This document shows positions 17,106 to 26,641 of a DNA stretch of 32,552 nucleotides, one piece after another. Both the position numbers and the translations under genes were made by a program. The notes beneath the pieces were generated by a model. It was not told where the DNA came from. It did not search any database and saw nothing but the letters and a program-made list of their open reading frames with translations. The DNA comes from Clostridia bacterium DTU065. GTDB lineage: Bacteria > Bacillota > DTU065. The stretch is taken from positions 3,555 through 36,106 of the forward strand of contig LFSI01000007.1 in the NCBI GenBank assembly GCA_001512545.1, written 5' to 3'. How positions within the stretch are numbered: position 1 is the first letter of the stretch; every line of letters begins with the position of its first letter.

Positions 17106-18233
17106 TTAAAACAAAACAGCAAGCCCAACTCCTCCGGAAAAGTTAGCGGTTGCAGGTTTTCCCTTGGGAGTCGTGTAAACAACGCCTAAATCTGCCTGAA
17201 GCTGCAGACTGTCCGTGAGGCTTTTTCCAACTGCAAGCTCGGCTCGCAGCTTCTTCTCCACGATTTCGCTGAGGAAAAAGGTTTTGTAGGCCTCATCCCG
17301 GCCAATGGTAGTCCAGTACTCATCGAGGTGACCGGGACCGTGCCACTCGTAGGCTAGGCTGAGACTCGATGAAAAACCGCCGGTTCTTAGGTTCAGGATT
17401 CCACCGAGTTTTAGAGCATCTGGACCTAAATCATCACCGAGAAACTCGCTTCCCGTTGTGTAGCGCCCATGTCCTCCCCAGTGGGAATGCAGGTACCGGG
17501 TATTAGCCAGCGCTGCTGCAGAAAACTGGACCTTCGCTCCGGAAAGTTCGAAGATCTCGGAACTGTAACCTAGAGACACTCCCATCACAGGAAGTTGGTT
17601 GAAGGTAAACGGTATAAAGGGGAAGTCGTCGATGATGGTCTCCACGTAGATGATGGCTCCGCTGTTAAAGACATACCCTGTATTGAACCCCATTAAGACA
17701 TTGATGTCCCTGTTGTTTACCACTCTGCTTTTTAAAGCTAAGTGCTGTACTAGGTATACGGGCAGAAGCGGCACCGGGTTGTACATGAAGTAAATGGTTT
17801 CGTCGTTTCCCACAATCACGCTGGTTTCAAAGAAATCCAGGTAGATTGGAAAACCCTCTTTTGTAGCCTTAAGTCTGTGGGCCACAAACCTTCTAGAACT
17901 ACCAAGGTCGGCAAGGAGCTTCTCATAACGAAAATCAAAGGAGAGAAGCCGGAAAGAAAACTCATAGCCACCTGTAAAAAGGTCTGCAGAAACAGCTACA
18001 GAGGGAAGAGACTTGAACTCCTCGAAGGCGAAGCTGTCGTTGAAATCCACAAACCCTGAACTGGCTTTGAGCTTGAAATTGCCAAAGTCAAACTTCGCCT
18101 TAAAGGTCGGCTTGACCTCTCCTGTGCTTTCTAGATGTACTGCTGCTTCCCCCGACAACTTTATGGCAAATGCTGCAAAGGAAAGCAGGAGGACTAAAAC
18201 CACCGAAATAAACTGTTTTTTTGATATGTTCAT
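17106..18233 (-). CDS. Secreted or envelope protein, candidate outer-membrane beta-barrel
   Basis: 375-aa ORF with signal-peptide-like MNISKKQFISVVLVLLLSFAAFA, many alternating hydrophobic/polar segments, and C-terminus FSGGVGLAVLF ending in Phe. Confidence 0.6.
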   Translation of the reverse strand: MNISKKQFISVVLVLLLSFAAFAIKLSGEAAVHLESTGEVKPTFKAKFDFGNFKLKASSGFVDFNDSFAFEEFKSLPSVAVSADLFTGGYEFSFRLLSFDFRYEKLLADLGSSRRFVAHRLKATKEGFPIYLDFFETSVIVGNDETIYFMYNPVPLLPVYLVQHLALKSRVVNNRDINVLMGFNTGYVFNSGAIIYVETIIDDFPFIPFTFNQLPVMGVSLGYSSEIFELSGAKVQFSAAALANTRYLHSHWGGHGRYTTGSEFLGDDLGPDALKLGGILNLRTGGFSSSLSLAYEWHGPGHLDEYWTTIGRDEAYKTFFLSEIVEKKLRAELAVGKSLTDSLQLQADLGVVYTTPKGKPATANFSGGVGLAVLF

Positions 18234-18254
18234 TTTAGCTGCACCACCAGATCG

Positions 18255-19373
18255 TTAGTTTGCGGCATTGTTCTTGTAGACTCTGACCAGCCTGCTTGAG
18301 AGTTCCGTAATGATTTCGTAGTGAATAGTGCCGCTTTTTTCCGCTAGCTCGTCTGCGGTAATCTCTTCGCCGTTTTGCCTGCCGATGAGTACTACTTCAT
18401 CGTCCACAGATATGGAATCCTCAAGAGGGACCTCGATCATCAGCTGGTCCATGCAGATATTGCCCACAATGGGATAGCGCTTTCCCTGTATAAGAACGTC
18501 GGTGCCTTTGTGAGAAAGACGCCTGGTGTAGCCGTCGCCGTAACCTACAGGAATTGTCACTATCTGGCAGGGCTTTTGAGTGCGGTAACTAGCACCGTAG
18601 CCTATCGGCTCACCGGCTTCCACTTGTTCGATACGGGAGATCCGCGCTTTCAAAGACAGCGCAGGCGTCAGCCCGTCCCAGAAGGGATCTGCGCTGGGTT
18701 TCAATCCGTACAGGGCAATTCCTGCCCTGATGAAGTTGCTGCCTCTGGCAAGTTTCAGTGCTCCGGCACTATTCGACCAGTGGACCAGCCTCGGACACTG
18801 ATCCCCTAAATCCTCGCACAATTTGCGCATTTTTTCAACCTGCTGCTTGGCGGCGCTGTCGTCTTCCAGATCCGCTGTGGCAAGATGGGTAAAAATGCCT
18901 TCAACGTTTAAGCCCGCTAGCTTTCTCGCCTTTTCCAAAAGTTCTTTAGCTTGTGCAGGGCTCACCCCTAAGCGGTGCATTCCCGTGTCCACCTTCAGCT
19001 GCCCGGAAGCGGTCTTGCCCAAGCTTCGCGCAGCAGCAGACAGCACCTCTGCGCCTCTCAGATCGGTAAAGGCCACAGACAGGTTCCACTTCACAGCCAG
19101 GCGGGCATCTCGTTCGGGGACTACGCCCAACACCAGTATTGGAGCGGCGATTCCCGCTTCTCTGAGGGCGATTCCTTCTTCCACCAGAGCAACCCCAAGC
19201 CAGCTTGCCCCATTGGAGAGGACAGCTTTAGCAACCTCCACAGCACCGCAGCCGTAGGCGTTGGCTTTGATGACCGCCATGATCCCGATCTCGGGATTGA
19301 GGCTTTTTATCAGCTTGAGGTTTGCAACAATAGCGCTTAGATCCACTTCGATCCAAGCTCTGTAATCTTCCAT
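18255..19373 (-). CDS. alr: Alanine racemase
   Basis: RAWIEVDLSAIVANLKLIK, AVIKANAYGCGAVEVAKAV, KVDTGMHRLGVSP and VGNICMDQLMIEV. Start set to the internal ATG at 19373 (MEDYRAW); the track start is 19385. Confidence 0.94.
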   Translation of the reverse strand: MEDYRAWIEVDLSAIVANLKLIKSLNPEIGIMAVIKANAYGCGAVEVAKAVLSNGASWLGVALVEEGIALREAGIAAPILVLGVVPERDARLAVKWNLSVAFTDLRGAEVLSAAARSLGKTASGQLKVDTGMHRLGVSPAQAKELLEKARKLAGLNVEGIFTHLATADLEDDSAAKQQVEKMRKLCEDLGDQCPRLVHWSNSAGALKLARGSNFIRAGIALYGLKPSADPFWDGLTPALSLKARISRIEQVEAGEPIGYGASYRTQKPCQIVTIPVGYGDGYTRRLSHKGTDVLIQGKRYPIVGNICMDQLMIEVPLEDSISVDDEVVLIGRQNGEEITADELAEKSGTIHYEIITELSSRLVRVYKNNAAN

Positions 19374-19400
19374 TGTAATCACCAACCAAAATCTATGAGT

Positions 19401-20900
19401 TTATCTGTATAGCGATTTCAGCGCTGCAGGGAGGAAGTCAATAATATCGCCGGCAATGATGGCGTGAGCCCCTAGTACTTCTCTTGCCATGTCTCCAGCA
19501 AGTCCGTGCACGAAGACGCCGGTGACGGCGGCATCTTTCGGCGAAAGTCCCTGAAGCAGCAGTCCTCCGATAATGCCAGTAAGTACATCGCCTGCTCCAG
19601 CGGTGGCCATTCCGGCATTGCCTGTGGAGTTGATGAAGAAACTGCCGTCATCTAACGCTACTACTGTATGCGCTCCTTTTAAAACTACCACAACGCGGAG
19701 ATCTTCAGCTAACGCTAAAGCCACACCAACGCGGTCTTTGGCGATCTCTTCCACTTGGAGTCCAGTCAGTCTGCTCATCTCCCCAGGGTGGGGTGTGATG
19801 ATCACCGGACCGTGGTTTTCCGCAGTGAGGAGCCCGTATCTGGCAACGAGAGTAAGGGCGTCTGCGTCGAGAACCAGAGGTATGTCCTTCACTTTAGCCT
19901 CGGCGATCGCTGTTTTCAGCAGCTCAGCGTTTTCTTCGGTTACTCCCATTCCCGGACCGATCATAAGGCAGTTGTATCCGTTAATGTCAAAGGACGAATT
20001 TGCGTCTTTAACGGTCATCTCCGGTACAAGGTTCTGGAGGATGGAGAGGACTTCTTTTTTTGCCAGTGCCTGAACAAGTCCTGCACCTGTTCTCAGAGCG
20101 GCCTTTCCTGCAAGGGCAGCTGCCCCTGCCATGCCCAGTGATCCTGCTATCACAAGACCCTTACCGAAGGTGCCCTTATGGCTGTTTTCCGGTCTTGGCA
20201 GGTCGGCAATCTCTTCTATATCGATAAGGTGACCCTTGATGCTTGCGTCGTTAAGCAGTGCCGGCGGGAAGGACAGCGGTTCAATAATCACCTCGCCTGC
20301 AAAGCCTGCCCCTGGATATAGGCAGAAGCCCAGCTTTGGCAGGCCGAAGGTTACGGTGTAGTCGGCAAGGACTGCTTCCTTAAGTACCGCACCGGTTGTT
20401 GCGTCTATGCCTGTGGGGATGTCGAGAGACACAACGCTGGCATCTCCTGCGTTCAGGAGCTTTACTATCTTTCCATAGGGGTCTTTAAGGTCGCCTTTGA
20501 GGCCGATCCCCACAAGACCGTCCACTACTACATCGCAGTACTCCAGACTGTTCTTCAGTTCTGCGGTTATTCCGGAAGCTCTTTCAACCTGTCCTCCCAA
20601 ACTCTCAAAAATGCCCAGGTTGATCCGGGTTTCTTCAGCGAGTTTGGCTTCGTCTCCCACAAGAAAGGTTCTCACCTTTGCACCTGCAAGGAATAAACGC
20701 CTCGAAACTACCAGAGCATCGCCGCCGTTTTTGCCGCACCCAGCTAGAACCACGTAAAAAGCGCCACTTCCGAACTTCTCCAGAAGGAAAGCTGTAGCCC
20801 TTTCTCCGGCCTGTTCCATAAGGATCATTCCCGGTATTCCAAACTCTTTCTGTGCCCTTAAGTCGATCTCCTGCATCTTCTCTCTAGAGACCGCTTTCAT
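19401..20900 (-). CDS. nnr: Bifunctional NAD(P)H-hydrate repair enzyme (epimerase plus ADP-dependent dehydratase)
   Basis: About 500 aa. YjeF_N part GIPGMILMEQAGERA, GCGKNGGDALVVSRRL, SLDIPTGIDATTG; dehydratase part HKGTFGKGLVIAGSLGMAGAAALAGKAALRTGAGLV, NSTGNAGMATAGAGDVLTGIIGGLLLQG. Track start is 20912; ATG at 20900 preferred. Confidence 0.93.
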   Translation of the reverse strand: MKAVSREKMQEIDLRAQKEFGIPGMILMEQAGERATAFLLEKFGSGAFYVVLAGCGKNGGDALVVSRRLFLAGAKVRTFLVGDEAKLAEETRINLGIFESLGGQVERASGITAELKNSLEYCDVVVDGLVGIGLKGDLKDPYGKIVKLLNAGDASVVSLDIPTGIDATTGAVLKEAVLADYTVTFGLPKLGFCLYPGAGFAGEVIIEPLSFPPALLNDASIKGHLIDIEEIADLPRPENSHKGTFGKGLVIAGSLGMAGAAALAGKAALRTGAGLVQALAKKEVLSILQNLVPEMTVKDANSSFDINGYNCLMIGPGMGVTEENAELLKTAIAEAKVKDIPLVLDADALTLVARYGLLTAENHGPVIITPHPGEMSRLTGLQVEEIAKDRVGVALALAEDLRVVVVLKGAHTVVALDDGSFFINSTGNAGMATAGAGDVLTGIIGGLLLQGLSPKDAAVTGVFVHGLAGDMAREVLGAHAIIAGDIIDFLPAALKSLYR

Positions 20901-21273
20901 CCTCTTCACCACCTAAAACGATTACTTCGGCAATAGCCATCGCTTGCGTGTGGGACATGCTGAGCAAAATCCTCCGGGCGCCAAGATTTTCAGCTTTAGC
21001 TTTGGCTTTTCCCGAAAGCTCGATGTGGGGTTTACCAGAGTCGGTTTTTTTCACTTCGATTTCGCTTAACGCCTGTCCAAAAAGGCGCCAGCCAAAAGCC
21101 TTAATCACCGCTTCTTTAGCGGCAAAGCGGGCTGCTAGAACCTGGGCAGGAGTCTTGCTTTGCCTTGCGTACTCCAGCTCCCCCTGGGTAAAAACCCTTT
21201 CTAAGAATCTAGAACTTACCTTCTCAAATCTATTTACTTCTACAAGATCGACTCCTAATCCTAGAATAGCCAA
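20884..21273 (-). CDS. acpS: Holo-[acyl-carrier-protein] synthase
   Basis: 129-aa ORF. ILGLGVDLVEVNRFEKV, LAARFAAKEAVIKAFG and LLSMSHTQAMAIAEVIV. Confidence 0.94.
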   Translation of the reverse strand: MAILGLGVDLVEVNRFEKVSSRFLERVFTQGELEYARQSKTPAQVLAARFAAKEAVIKAFGWRLFGQALSEIEVKKTDSGKPHIELSGKAKAKAENLGARRILLSMSHTQAMAIAEVIVLGGEEDESGL

Positions 21274-21324
21274 TGCTATTCCTCCTTACCGCAAACTAAA
21301 CCAGCAGGCACCTTGCCTGCTGCA

Positions 21325-22689
21325 TCACTCGTCTTCTGCTTTATCTGCGGAAGCTACAGCTGTTGCCACTTCGTTGACAATCCTGCGAACTACCGTAATG
21401 TCCTTGGCTTCTCCCATGATCCTTACCACCGGTTCGGTCCCTGAGGGTCTGACAAACAAGCGTCCTTCTCTACCCATTTCTTCCTGGCCTTTTCTAATGG
21501 CTTCAAGGACAAACTCAGAGGTCATGATCTTCTTTTTGTCCTTCACTTTGACGCTAACCAGAAGCTGAGGAAATGGCGTCATCTGCGCTGCCAGTTCTGA
21601 AAGGGGCGCTTTGCTTCTGACCATAATCTCCAGAAGCCTGATTGCAGACAGGATGCCGTCACCTGTGAGGTTGTAGTTGGCGTGGATGATGTGCCCGGAC
21701 TGTTCCCCACCGAGAATCAGACCGCGGTCGATCATCTCGCGGAGGACGTTCCTGTCGCCGTTTTCGGTAAAGTATACAGTGCCTCCGAAAGAACTCAGGC
21801 AATCTTTAAGGCCTAAGTTGGAGTAAACAGTGGCTGCAATGGCGTTATTGGGCAGCATGTTGTTTTTTAGGAGGTCGATGGCGGTAATTGCCAGCTGCTT
21901 GTCACCGTCGACGATCGCTCCTTGTTCATCAACAAAGATCACTCTGTCGCCATCGCCGTCGTGTGCTATACCGGCATGGGCACCGCTTCTTACCACAGCT
22001 TCCTGCAGCTGTTCGGGATGAGTGGAGCCGCAGCTGCGGTTGATGTTTACCCCATCGGGGTCGGCGTTAATCAGGATAACCTTTGCACCCAGGCTCTCAT
22101 AGACTTTCGGTGCAACTTCAGAGGTGGCACCATTAGCGCAGTCCACAACGATCTTATAGCCGTCAAGGGAGAAGTCTGCCGTGCTGAGCAAAAAGTCTGC
22201 ATAGCGATCTTTTGCATCGCTTACCGAATAGACCCTGCCAACCTTATCTCCCACCGGTCTGGGCAGTTCGTCTGCTACAAACTGCCCGCTGTCGTCGACA
22301 ACGTACGCAGCAATCCTCTCCTCGTCCTCTTCTGATAGCTTCATACCGTTTTTATCGAAAAACTTGATGCCGTTATCATCATATAGGTTGTGAGACGCGG
22401 AAATCACCGCACCGAAATCTGCCTCCATCTGGCGGCAGATTAGCGCTACAGCAGGAGTTGGGATAATCCCCAGGTCCAAGCAGTCTGCTCCTGCACTGGT
22501 AAGGCCTGCAGTAAGAGCTGCGCTCAGCATCTCTCCGGAGATTCTCGGATCTCTGCCTACAAGGACCTTCCCTTTGCCTTCCTCCACTGCCAGAAATCCC
22601 ACTGCCCGTCCCAGCTTGAAGGCAAGTTCCGGGAGCAGCTCTTTGTTGGCAACTCCTCTAACTCCATCGGTTCCGAATAATCTGGGCAT
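21325..22689 (-). CDS. glmM: Phosphoglucosamine mutase
   Basis: 454-aa ORF. RLFGTDGVRGVANKELLPELAFKLGRA, ISASHNLYDDNGIKFF, HDGDGDRVIFVDE, GGEQSGHII and RPSGTEPVVRIMGEA. Confidence 0.95.
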   Translation of the reverse strand: MPRLFGTDGVRGVANKELLPELAFKLGRAVGFLAVEEGKGKVLVGRDPRISGEMLSAALTAGLTSAGADCLDLGIIPTPAVALICRQMEADFGAVISASHNLYDDNGIKFFDKNGMKLSEEDEERIAAYVVDDSGQFVADELPRPVGDKVGRVYSVSDAKDRYADFLLSTADFSLDGYKIVVDCANGATSEVAPKVYESLGAKVILINADPDGVNINRSCGSTHPEQLQEAVVRSGAHAGIAHDGDGDRVIFVDEQGAIVDGDKQLAITAIDLLKNNMLPNNAIAATVYSNLGLKDCLSSFGGTVYFTENGDRNVLREMIDRGLILGGEQSGHIIHANYNLTGDGILSAIRLLEIMVRSKAPLSELAAQMTPFPQLLVSVKVKDKKKIMTSEFVLEAIRKGQEEMGREGRLFVRPSGTEPVVRIMGEAKDITVVRRIVNEVATAVASADKAEDE

Positions 22690-22691
22690 CT

Positions 22692-23621
22692 CTACTGTTC
22701 CTCCTCCTCGGGGATGCGTTCAGCGATCAAAACCTCTACGGTTTCCGGCCAGATCTGGCTGCCGGATGGCACGACCAGCTTCACTTCTCCTCTAAACGGT
22801 ATTTCGCTAACCACAAAGGGTTCTGAGGAAACGGCCTCAATCTGCCGGTCGCCAACAAGCGACACTTCTTTCGGAATGACCGTAACTTCCAGTTCCTCAA
22901 GATCTACGCTTTCTACTTCAAAGTCCAGTTCCACCGGAACTGTACGAAGAGCTTTTTCCACAACTTCGAACCGAACCTCGGCATGGGTGGGATTTATGCC
23001 CAGGCCGCTGAGGAGCGCTCCGCTTGCGTTCCTAATTTGGATGGGAAGAGACAGCTTGTGCTCTCCCACACTTAAGTCCCTAAGTTCAAGGGTGACCGTA
23101 GCGCTCTGCGCTGTTCCCAGCAAGGAATCCGGCCCGGAGACCGCAACCTCCGTGGGTGTAATGGAGAGGTTCTGCAGCTCCCTTCCTTGAGGGAGGTTCC
23201 CGAGGTTCAAGTTCTGCAGTTCAAGCTTTTTAGTGGTTAAACTCTCAAGACGAACATCGATCGTCTCGGGATAGTACTGGATGATATTGACGTTTTCGGG
23301 CACTCGCACAGAGACGTCGATGCTGTGCCTGCCCGCCCGACGATTTTTCAAACTGGCAACGACCATAATCTGTTCCTGATTCTGGGTCATCTCCCAGAAC
23401 GGCCCCGACAGTTCCAAGAACACCTCAGGAACTTCGGAAGTCACTGTCAGTCCCTCTTCGATGTCAGTGAAGACCACTTTCTTCATAACCTTCTGGTATT
23501 GCTGCCTTTCGGAGATGTTGGGGATCTGCACGTTTTGCTTTGCAAACAGCCAGAAGATCACCGCAATGACCAGCGAAAGAACCCGCAGATAGACATCACT
23601 GCTTTTGATTTTAACTTTCAC
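22692..23621 (-). CDS. cdaR: YbbR-domain protein, CdaA regulator
   Basis: N-terminal TM segment (VYLRVLSLVIAVIFWLFAKQ) followed by repeated YbbR-like beta-rich segments. The track start (23753) lies inside cdaA; a GTG at 23619-23621 (VKVKIKSSDVYLRV) is the likely start. Confidence 0.85.
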   Translation of the reverse strand: MKVKIKSSDVYLRVLSLVIAVIFWLFAKQNVQIPNISERQQYQKVMKKVVFTDIEEGLTVTSEVPEVFLELSGPFWEMTQNQEQIMVVASLKNRRAGRHSIDVSVRVPENVNIIQYYPETIDVRLESLTTKKLELQNLNLGNLPQGRELQNLSITPTEVAVSGPDSLLGTAQSATVTLELRDLSVGEHKLSLPIQIRNASGALLSGLGINPTHAEVRFEVVEKALRTVPVELDFEVESVDLEELEVTVIPKEVSLVGDRQIEAVSSEPFVVSEIPFRGEVKLVVPSGSQIWPETVEVLIAERIPEEEEQ

Positions 23622-24426
23622 GCTGCTTTCCCTCCCGTCCAAAGGGCCAGAAGCGCTCTGACGCCTTGCTGCTCTGGGCAAGGAAGCGCTCCTGCAGCTG
23701 TTTTGGCGTGACGTAGCGGTTGAGCTTGCCGTCTTCGGCAAGAGATATGGCACCGGTCTCCTCCGAGACCACGATCACAATGGCATCGCTGACCTCCGAC
23801 AGTCCCACCGCTGCCCGGTGGCGGGTACCGAGTTCTTTGGAGATCTCGGGGTTTTCCGATAAGGGCAGGAGGCACCCTGCAGCCACGATTCTATCACCCT
23901 CGATAATCACGGCCCCATCGTGTAGAGGGGTGTTAGGAAAGAAGATGGTCTCCAGGGCAGCTGCGCTGACCATCGAATCGATTAGGGTTCCGGTTTCTAT
24001 GTATTCCAGAAGTCCTGTGTCCCTTTTCAGGACGATCAGAGCTCCCGTAGCGGTCTCGGAAAACTTCTCAACAGCGCGGATAATCTCGCCAATGGCTTTT
24101 TGAGACTGTCCCCTGTCAAACAAGCCGAAGCGCTCTTCCTTCAATACTCCCCGCCCCAACCGTTCCAAAACCTTGCGCAGCTCGGGATAGAAGACGATAG
24201 GCAGAGCGACCAGAAACAGCGTTACTAGCTGTTGAATCAGCCAGTTTACAGTGCGAAATCCCAAAAACTCGCTGAGGACACTTACAGCAAAGACCACGGC
24301 AATCCCCTTGAGCAGCGAAACTGCCCTTGTGCCCTTGATGAGAAGCATAACTCGGTAGACCACGAAGGCCACAAGAAGAATATCGATGATGTCGAGCAGA
24401 GTGATGTTTTTAAGCAGAGCTGCCAT
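23611..24426 (-). CDS. cdaA: Diadenylate cyclase, membrane-bound CdaA type (DAC/DisA_N domain)
   Basis: TPLHDGAVII (DGA) and GTRHRAAVGLSE (RHR) catalytic motifs, with hydrophobic N-terminal helices. Start placed at MAALLKNITLLDIID (24426) rather than the track start 24528. Confidence 0.93.
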   Translation of the reverse strand: MAALLKNITLLDIIDILLVAFVVYRVMLLIKGTRAVSLLKGIAVVFAVSVLSEFLGFRTVNWLIQQLVTLFLVALPIVFYPELRKVLERLGRGVLKEERFGLFDRGQSQKAIGEIIRAVEKFSETATGALIVLKRDTGLLEYIETGTLIDSMVSAAALETIFFPNTPLHDGAVIIEGDRIVAAGCLLPLSENPEISKELGTRHRAAVGLSEVSDAIVIVVSEETGAISLAEDGKLNRYVTPKQLQERFLAQSSKASERFWPFGREGKQRES

Positions 24427-24682
24427 CTGTCTACCCTCCCTGAAGATGCCTGTTCTTTTCTTTATCTTACCATGCAGCATGGGGCAAAGATAGAATTTTT
24501 CGGTAAAATCGTCCAATATCTCTAGCATGCACGATAAGTTGCCGCCTCCTTAGTCTTTCCCTATAATCCCTATATTTTCCCCAATCAGATTTTTGTGTTA
24601 AGTTTCCCGTTGCATGTAGCAGGAGTTGAAAAATCCATAACGAACGCTTAATCAGTAACTTAGTTACAAGGGAGGTTTTATC

Positions 24683-25543
24683 ATGAAAAGGTTTGCAGTT
24701 GTTCTACTTATGTTCCTCATCGTAGCATTACCAGTTTTTGCTTGGAAAAATGTCTTGGAAGTTCATGTAGGTGAAACTGCAAGGGGTGTAGCACTTAGTC
24801 CAGACGGAAAAACGCTCTATGTGGGCGCGATCCGCGACAGAAAAGTCGTTGCAGTTGACGTTAGAGACCAAGAGGTTATTTTCGATGTAAATCTCACCGA
24901 GTTTAACTCCGGCGCTTGGGCTAAAGCTGTATGGGTCAATGGCAAAGGCAACGTCTTTGCACCTGGCAGCGACGTGCCGGAAATCTACGTGTTTGACTCA
25001 GATTTAATGTGGCTCGAAACATATTATATCGACGGTTTTGGCATCACTGACTGTGAAGGTGCCGTCGCCGACGATCATGGCAACATCTACGCTTCCGATC
25101 GCAGTGGCATTGGTGGCATCTACAAGATTCGCCATGAGGATGGCGATTTGGATGCCAAGTGGGGTCAGGGTGGATGGGCCGACGTCGGTCATGTTCGTCT
25201 CCCATACCTAAAGGGCGATGCTATCTATGCTGTTGACCACACCACCTCCATCCTCTACAAGATTGACTTGGCAACCGGCAAGGTTACCACATTGGCTAAT
25301 CTGGCACCAAGTGGATTTGCAGTAGCAGTGGACGACAATGGCGTCATCTACGTTGCCCACTACTCCAACCCCAGCGTTGCAGTATCGGTTATTGAAAACG
25401 GTAAGGTTACCGAATACTCACCTTCCGCTTTCGGTCTGACCTCCAACGTTGGCGGTATTGCCGTAACCAAAGACGGCTCCACGCTGTACCTCGTTGAAGA
25501 GCAGTCCGGTATCGGCGGTTTGGTTCTGGGCTTCACCAAGTAG
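24683..25543 (+). CDS. Secreted beta-propeller protein (YVTN/NHL/SMP-30-like)
   Basis: 286-aa ORF with signal peptide MKRFAVVLLMFLIVALPVFA and repeated blade-like motifs (ARGVALSPDGKTLYVGA, DDHGNIYASDRSG, VDDNGVIYVAHYSN, VTKDGSTLYLVEE). RBS GGGAGG upstream. Confidence 0.8.
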   Translation: MKRFAVVLLMFLIVALPVFAWKNVLEVHVGETARGVALSPDGKTLYVGAIRDRKVVAVDVRDQEVIFDVNLTEFNSGAWAKAVWVNGKGNVFAPGSDVPEIYVFDSDLMWLETYYIDGFGITDCEGAVADDHGNIYASDRSGIGGIYKIRHEDGDLDAKWGQGGWADVGHVRLPYLKGDAIYAVDHTTSILYKIDLATGKVTTLANLAPSGFAVAVDDNGVIYVAHYSNPSVAVSVIENGKVTEYSPSAFGLTSNVGGIAVTKDGSTLYLVEEQSGIGGLVLGFTK

Positions 25544-25561
25544 TCTGTAATGTAAAATCTG

Positions 25562-25604
25562 AAAAAGACCTTCTTTTATGTAAATAAAAGAAGGTCTTTT
25601 TTTT
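25562..25604 (+). terminator. Rho-independent terminator
   Basis: AAAAAGACCTTCTTTTAT-GTAA-ATAAAAGAAGGTCTTTTTTTT, directly after the beta-propeller gene. Confidence 0.92.
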
Positions 25605-25662
25605 GCTACTGCCTAATTTACGTAAGTAGTTCCCCAAGGGGTTATCTTAGGGAGGTCCTCAT

Positions 25663-26604
25663 ATGTTTCTGTATGAAAAACTTGTAAGCGACGTATCAGA
25701 TTTCACGGTAGATGTGGAAAAACCGGCGGATTTCGACGTTTTTTGGGAGGAGACAATTCGCCTGGCAAAGGACAAGCTGGAGTTCACTCTAGAGCAAGTT
25801 CCTTTCCCTCTAAAGGCCAGAGTGTTCAAAGCTAACCTAGTTGGGTATGGTGATACTGAGATCAAAGGATGGTATCTACTCCCGGAGAACGAAGACAGCA
25901 CCTACCCGCTGGTGCTTACGTTTCACGGCTACAGAGGTTACGCATCCTCGCCATTCTACTTTGCCCAATACCTTTTAAACGGCATGGCCGTACTGGCTTT
26001 CGATCTGAGGGGACAGGTTGGCCAAAGTGGCGATGAAGGGTATGCCAGCGGCCACGTTCCCGGTTGGATGAATCAGGGGCTAGACAGTCCGTACGACTGC
26101 TACTACCGCAGGCTTCTTGTGGACTGCATGCGGATGGTTGATATGGCTAAAAGCCTTCCAGATGTCGATGCCAGCCGCATCGCAGTGAAAGGTGCATCTC
26201 AAGGAGGCGGCCTGGCTCTGGCAGTTGCTGCCTTGTGCGATGTGGCCTTGTGCGTTGCAGGAGTTCCCAACATGTGCTACATGGAGTACGGGGTGCTAAA
26301 CTCCAGCAGTTCGCTCAAAGAAGTAGCCGAGTACCTGAAGTTGTATCCGGAAAAGGCACCTGCTTACTTCACCACATTGAGATATTTTGATAACGTCAAT
26401 CTGGCAGACAGAATCAAATGCCCTGTGCTGGTGTCTGTAGGAATGCAGGATCCTGTGTGCCTACCTAAGACCGTTTATGCTGCCTACAACAAGATTATGG
26501 CACCGAAACAAATCCTTGCATATCCGTTCAGCGGACACGACGGAGGCGGAGCTTTGTTCGAACAGGCAGCCATGGAGTTTATTCTCGAGCACTTTAACCT
26601 GTAG
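25663..26604 (+). CDS. Acetyl xylan esterase / cephalosporin-C deacetylase family alpha/beta hydrolase
   Basis: 313-aa ORF. YPLVLTFHGYRG, FDLRGQVGQSGD, nucleophile motif VKGASQGGGLALAVAAL, CPVLVSVGMQDPVCLP and YPFSGHDGG. Confidence 0.9.
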   Translation: MFLYEKLVSDVSDFTVDVEKPADFDVFWEETIRLAKDKLEFTLEQVPFPLKARVFKANLVGYGDTEIKGWYLLPENEDSTYPLVLTFHGYRGYASSPFYFAQYLLNGMAVLAFDLRGQVGQSGDEGYASGHVPGWMNQGLDSPYDCYYRRLLVDCMRMVDMAKSLPDVDASRIAVKGASQGGGLALAVAALCDVALCVAGVPNMCYMEYGVLNSSSSLKEVAEYLKLYPEKAPAYFTTLRYFDNVNLADRIKCPVLVSVGMQDPVCLPKTVYAAYNKIMAPKQILAYPFSGHDGGGALFEQAAMEFILEHFNL

Positions 26605-26641
26605 GTTTGTCCTAAGACTAACAATATAGGAGTGAACAACT

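Noticed and set aside
23622-23753. N-terminal extension of the cdaR ORF in the track
   Set aside because: It lies inside cdaA in another frame and is Ser/Arg-rich junk; the GTG at 23621 precedes the TM segment expected of CdaR.
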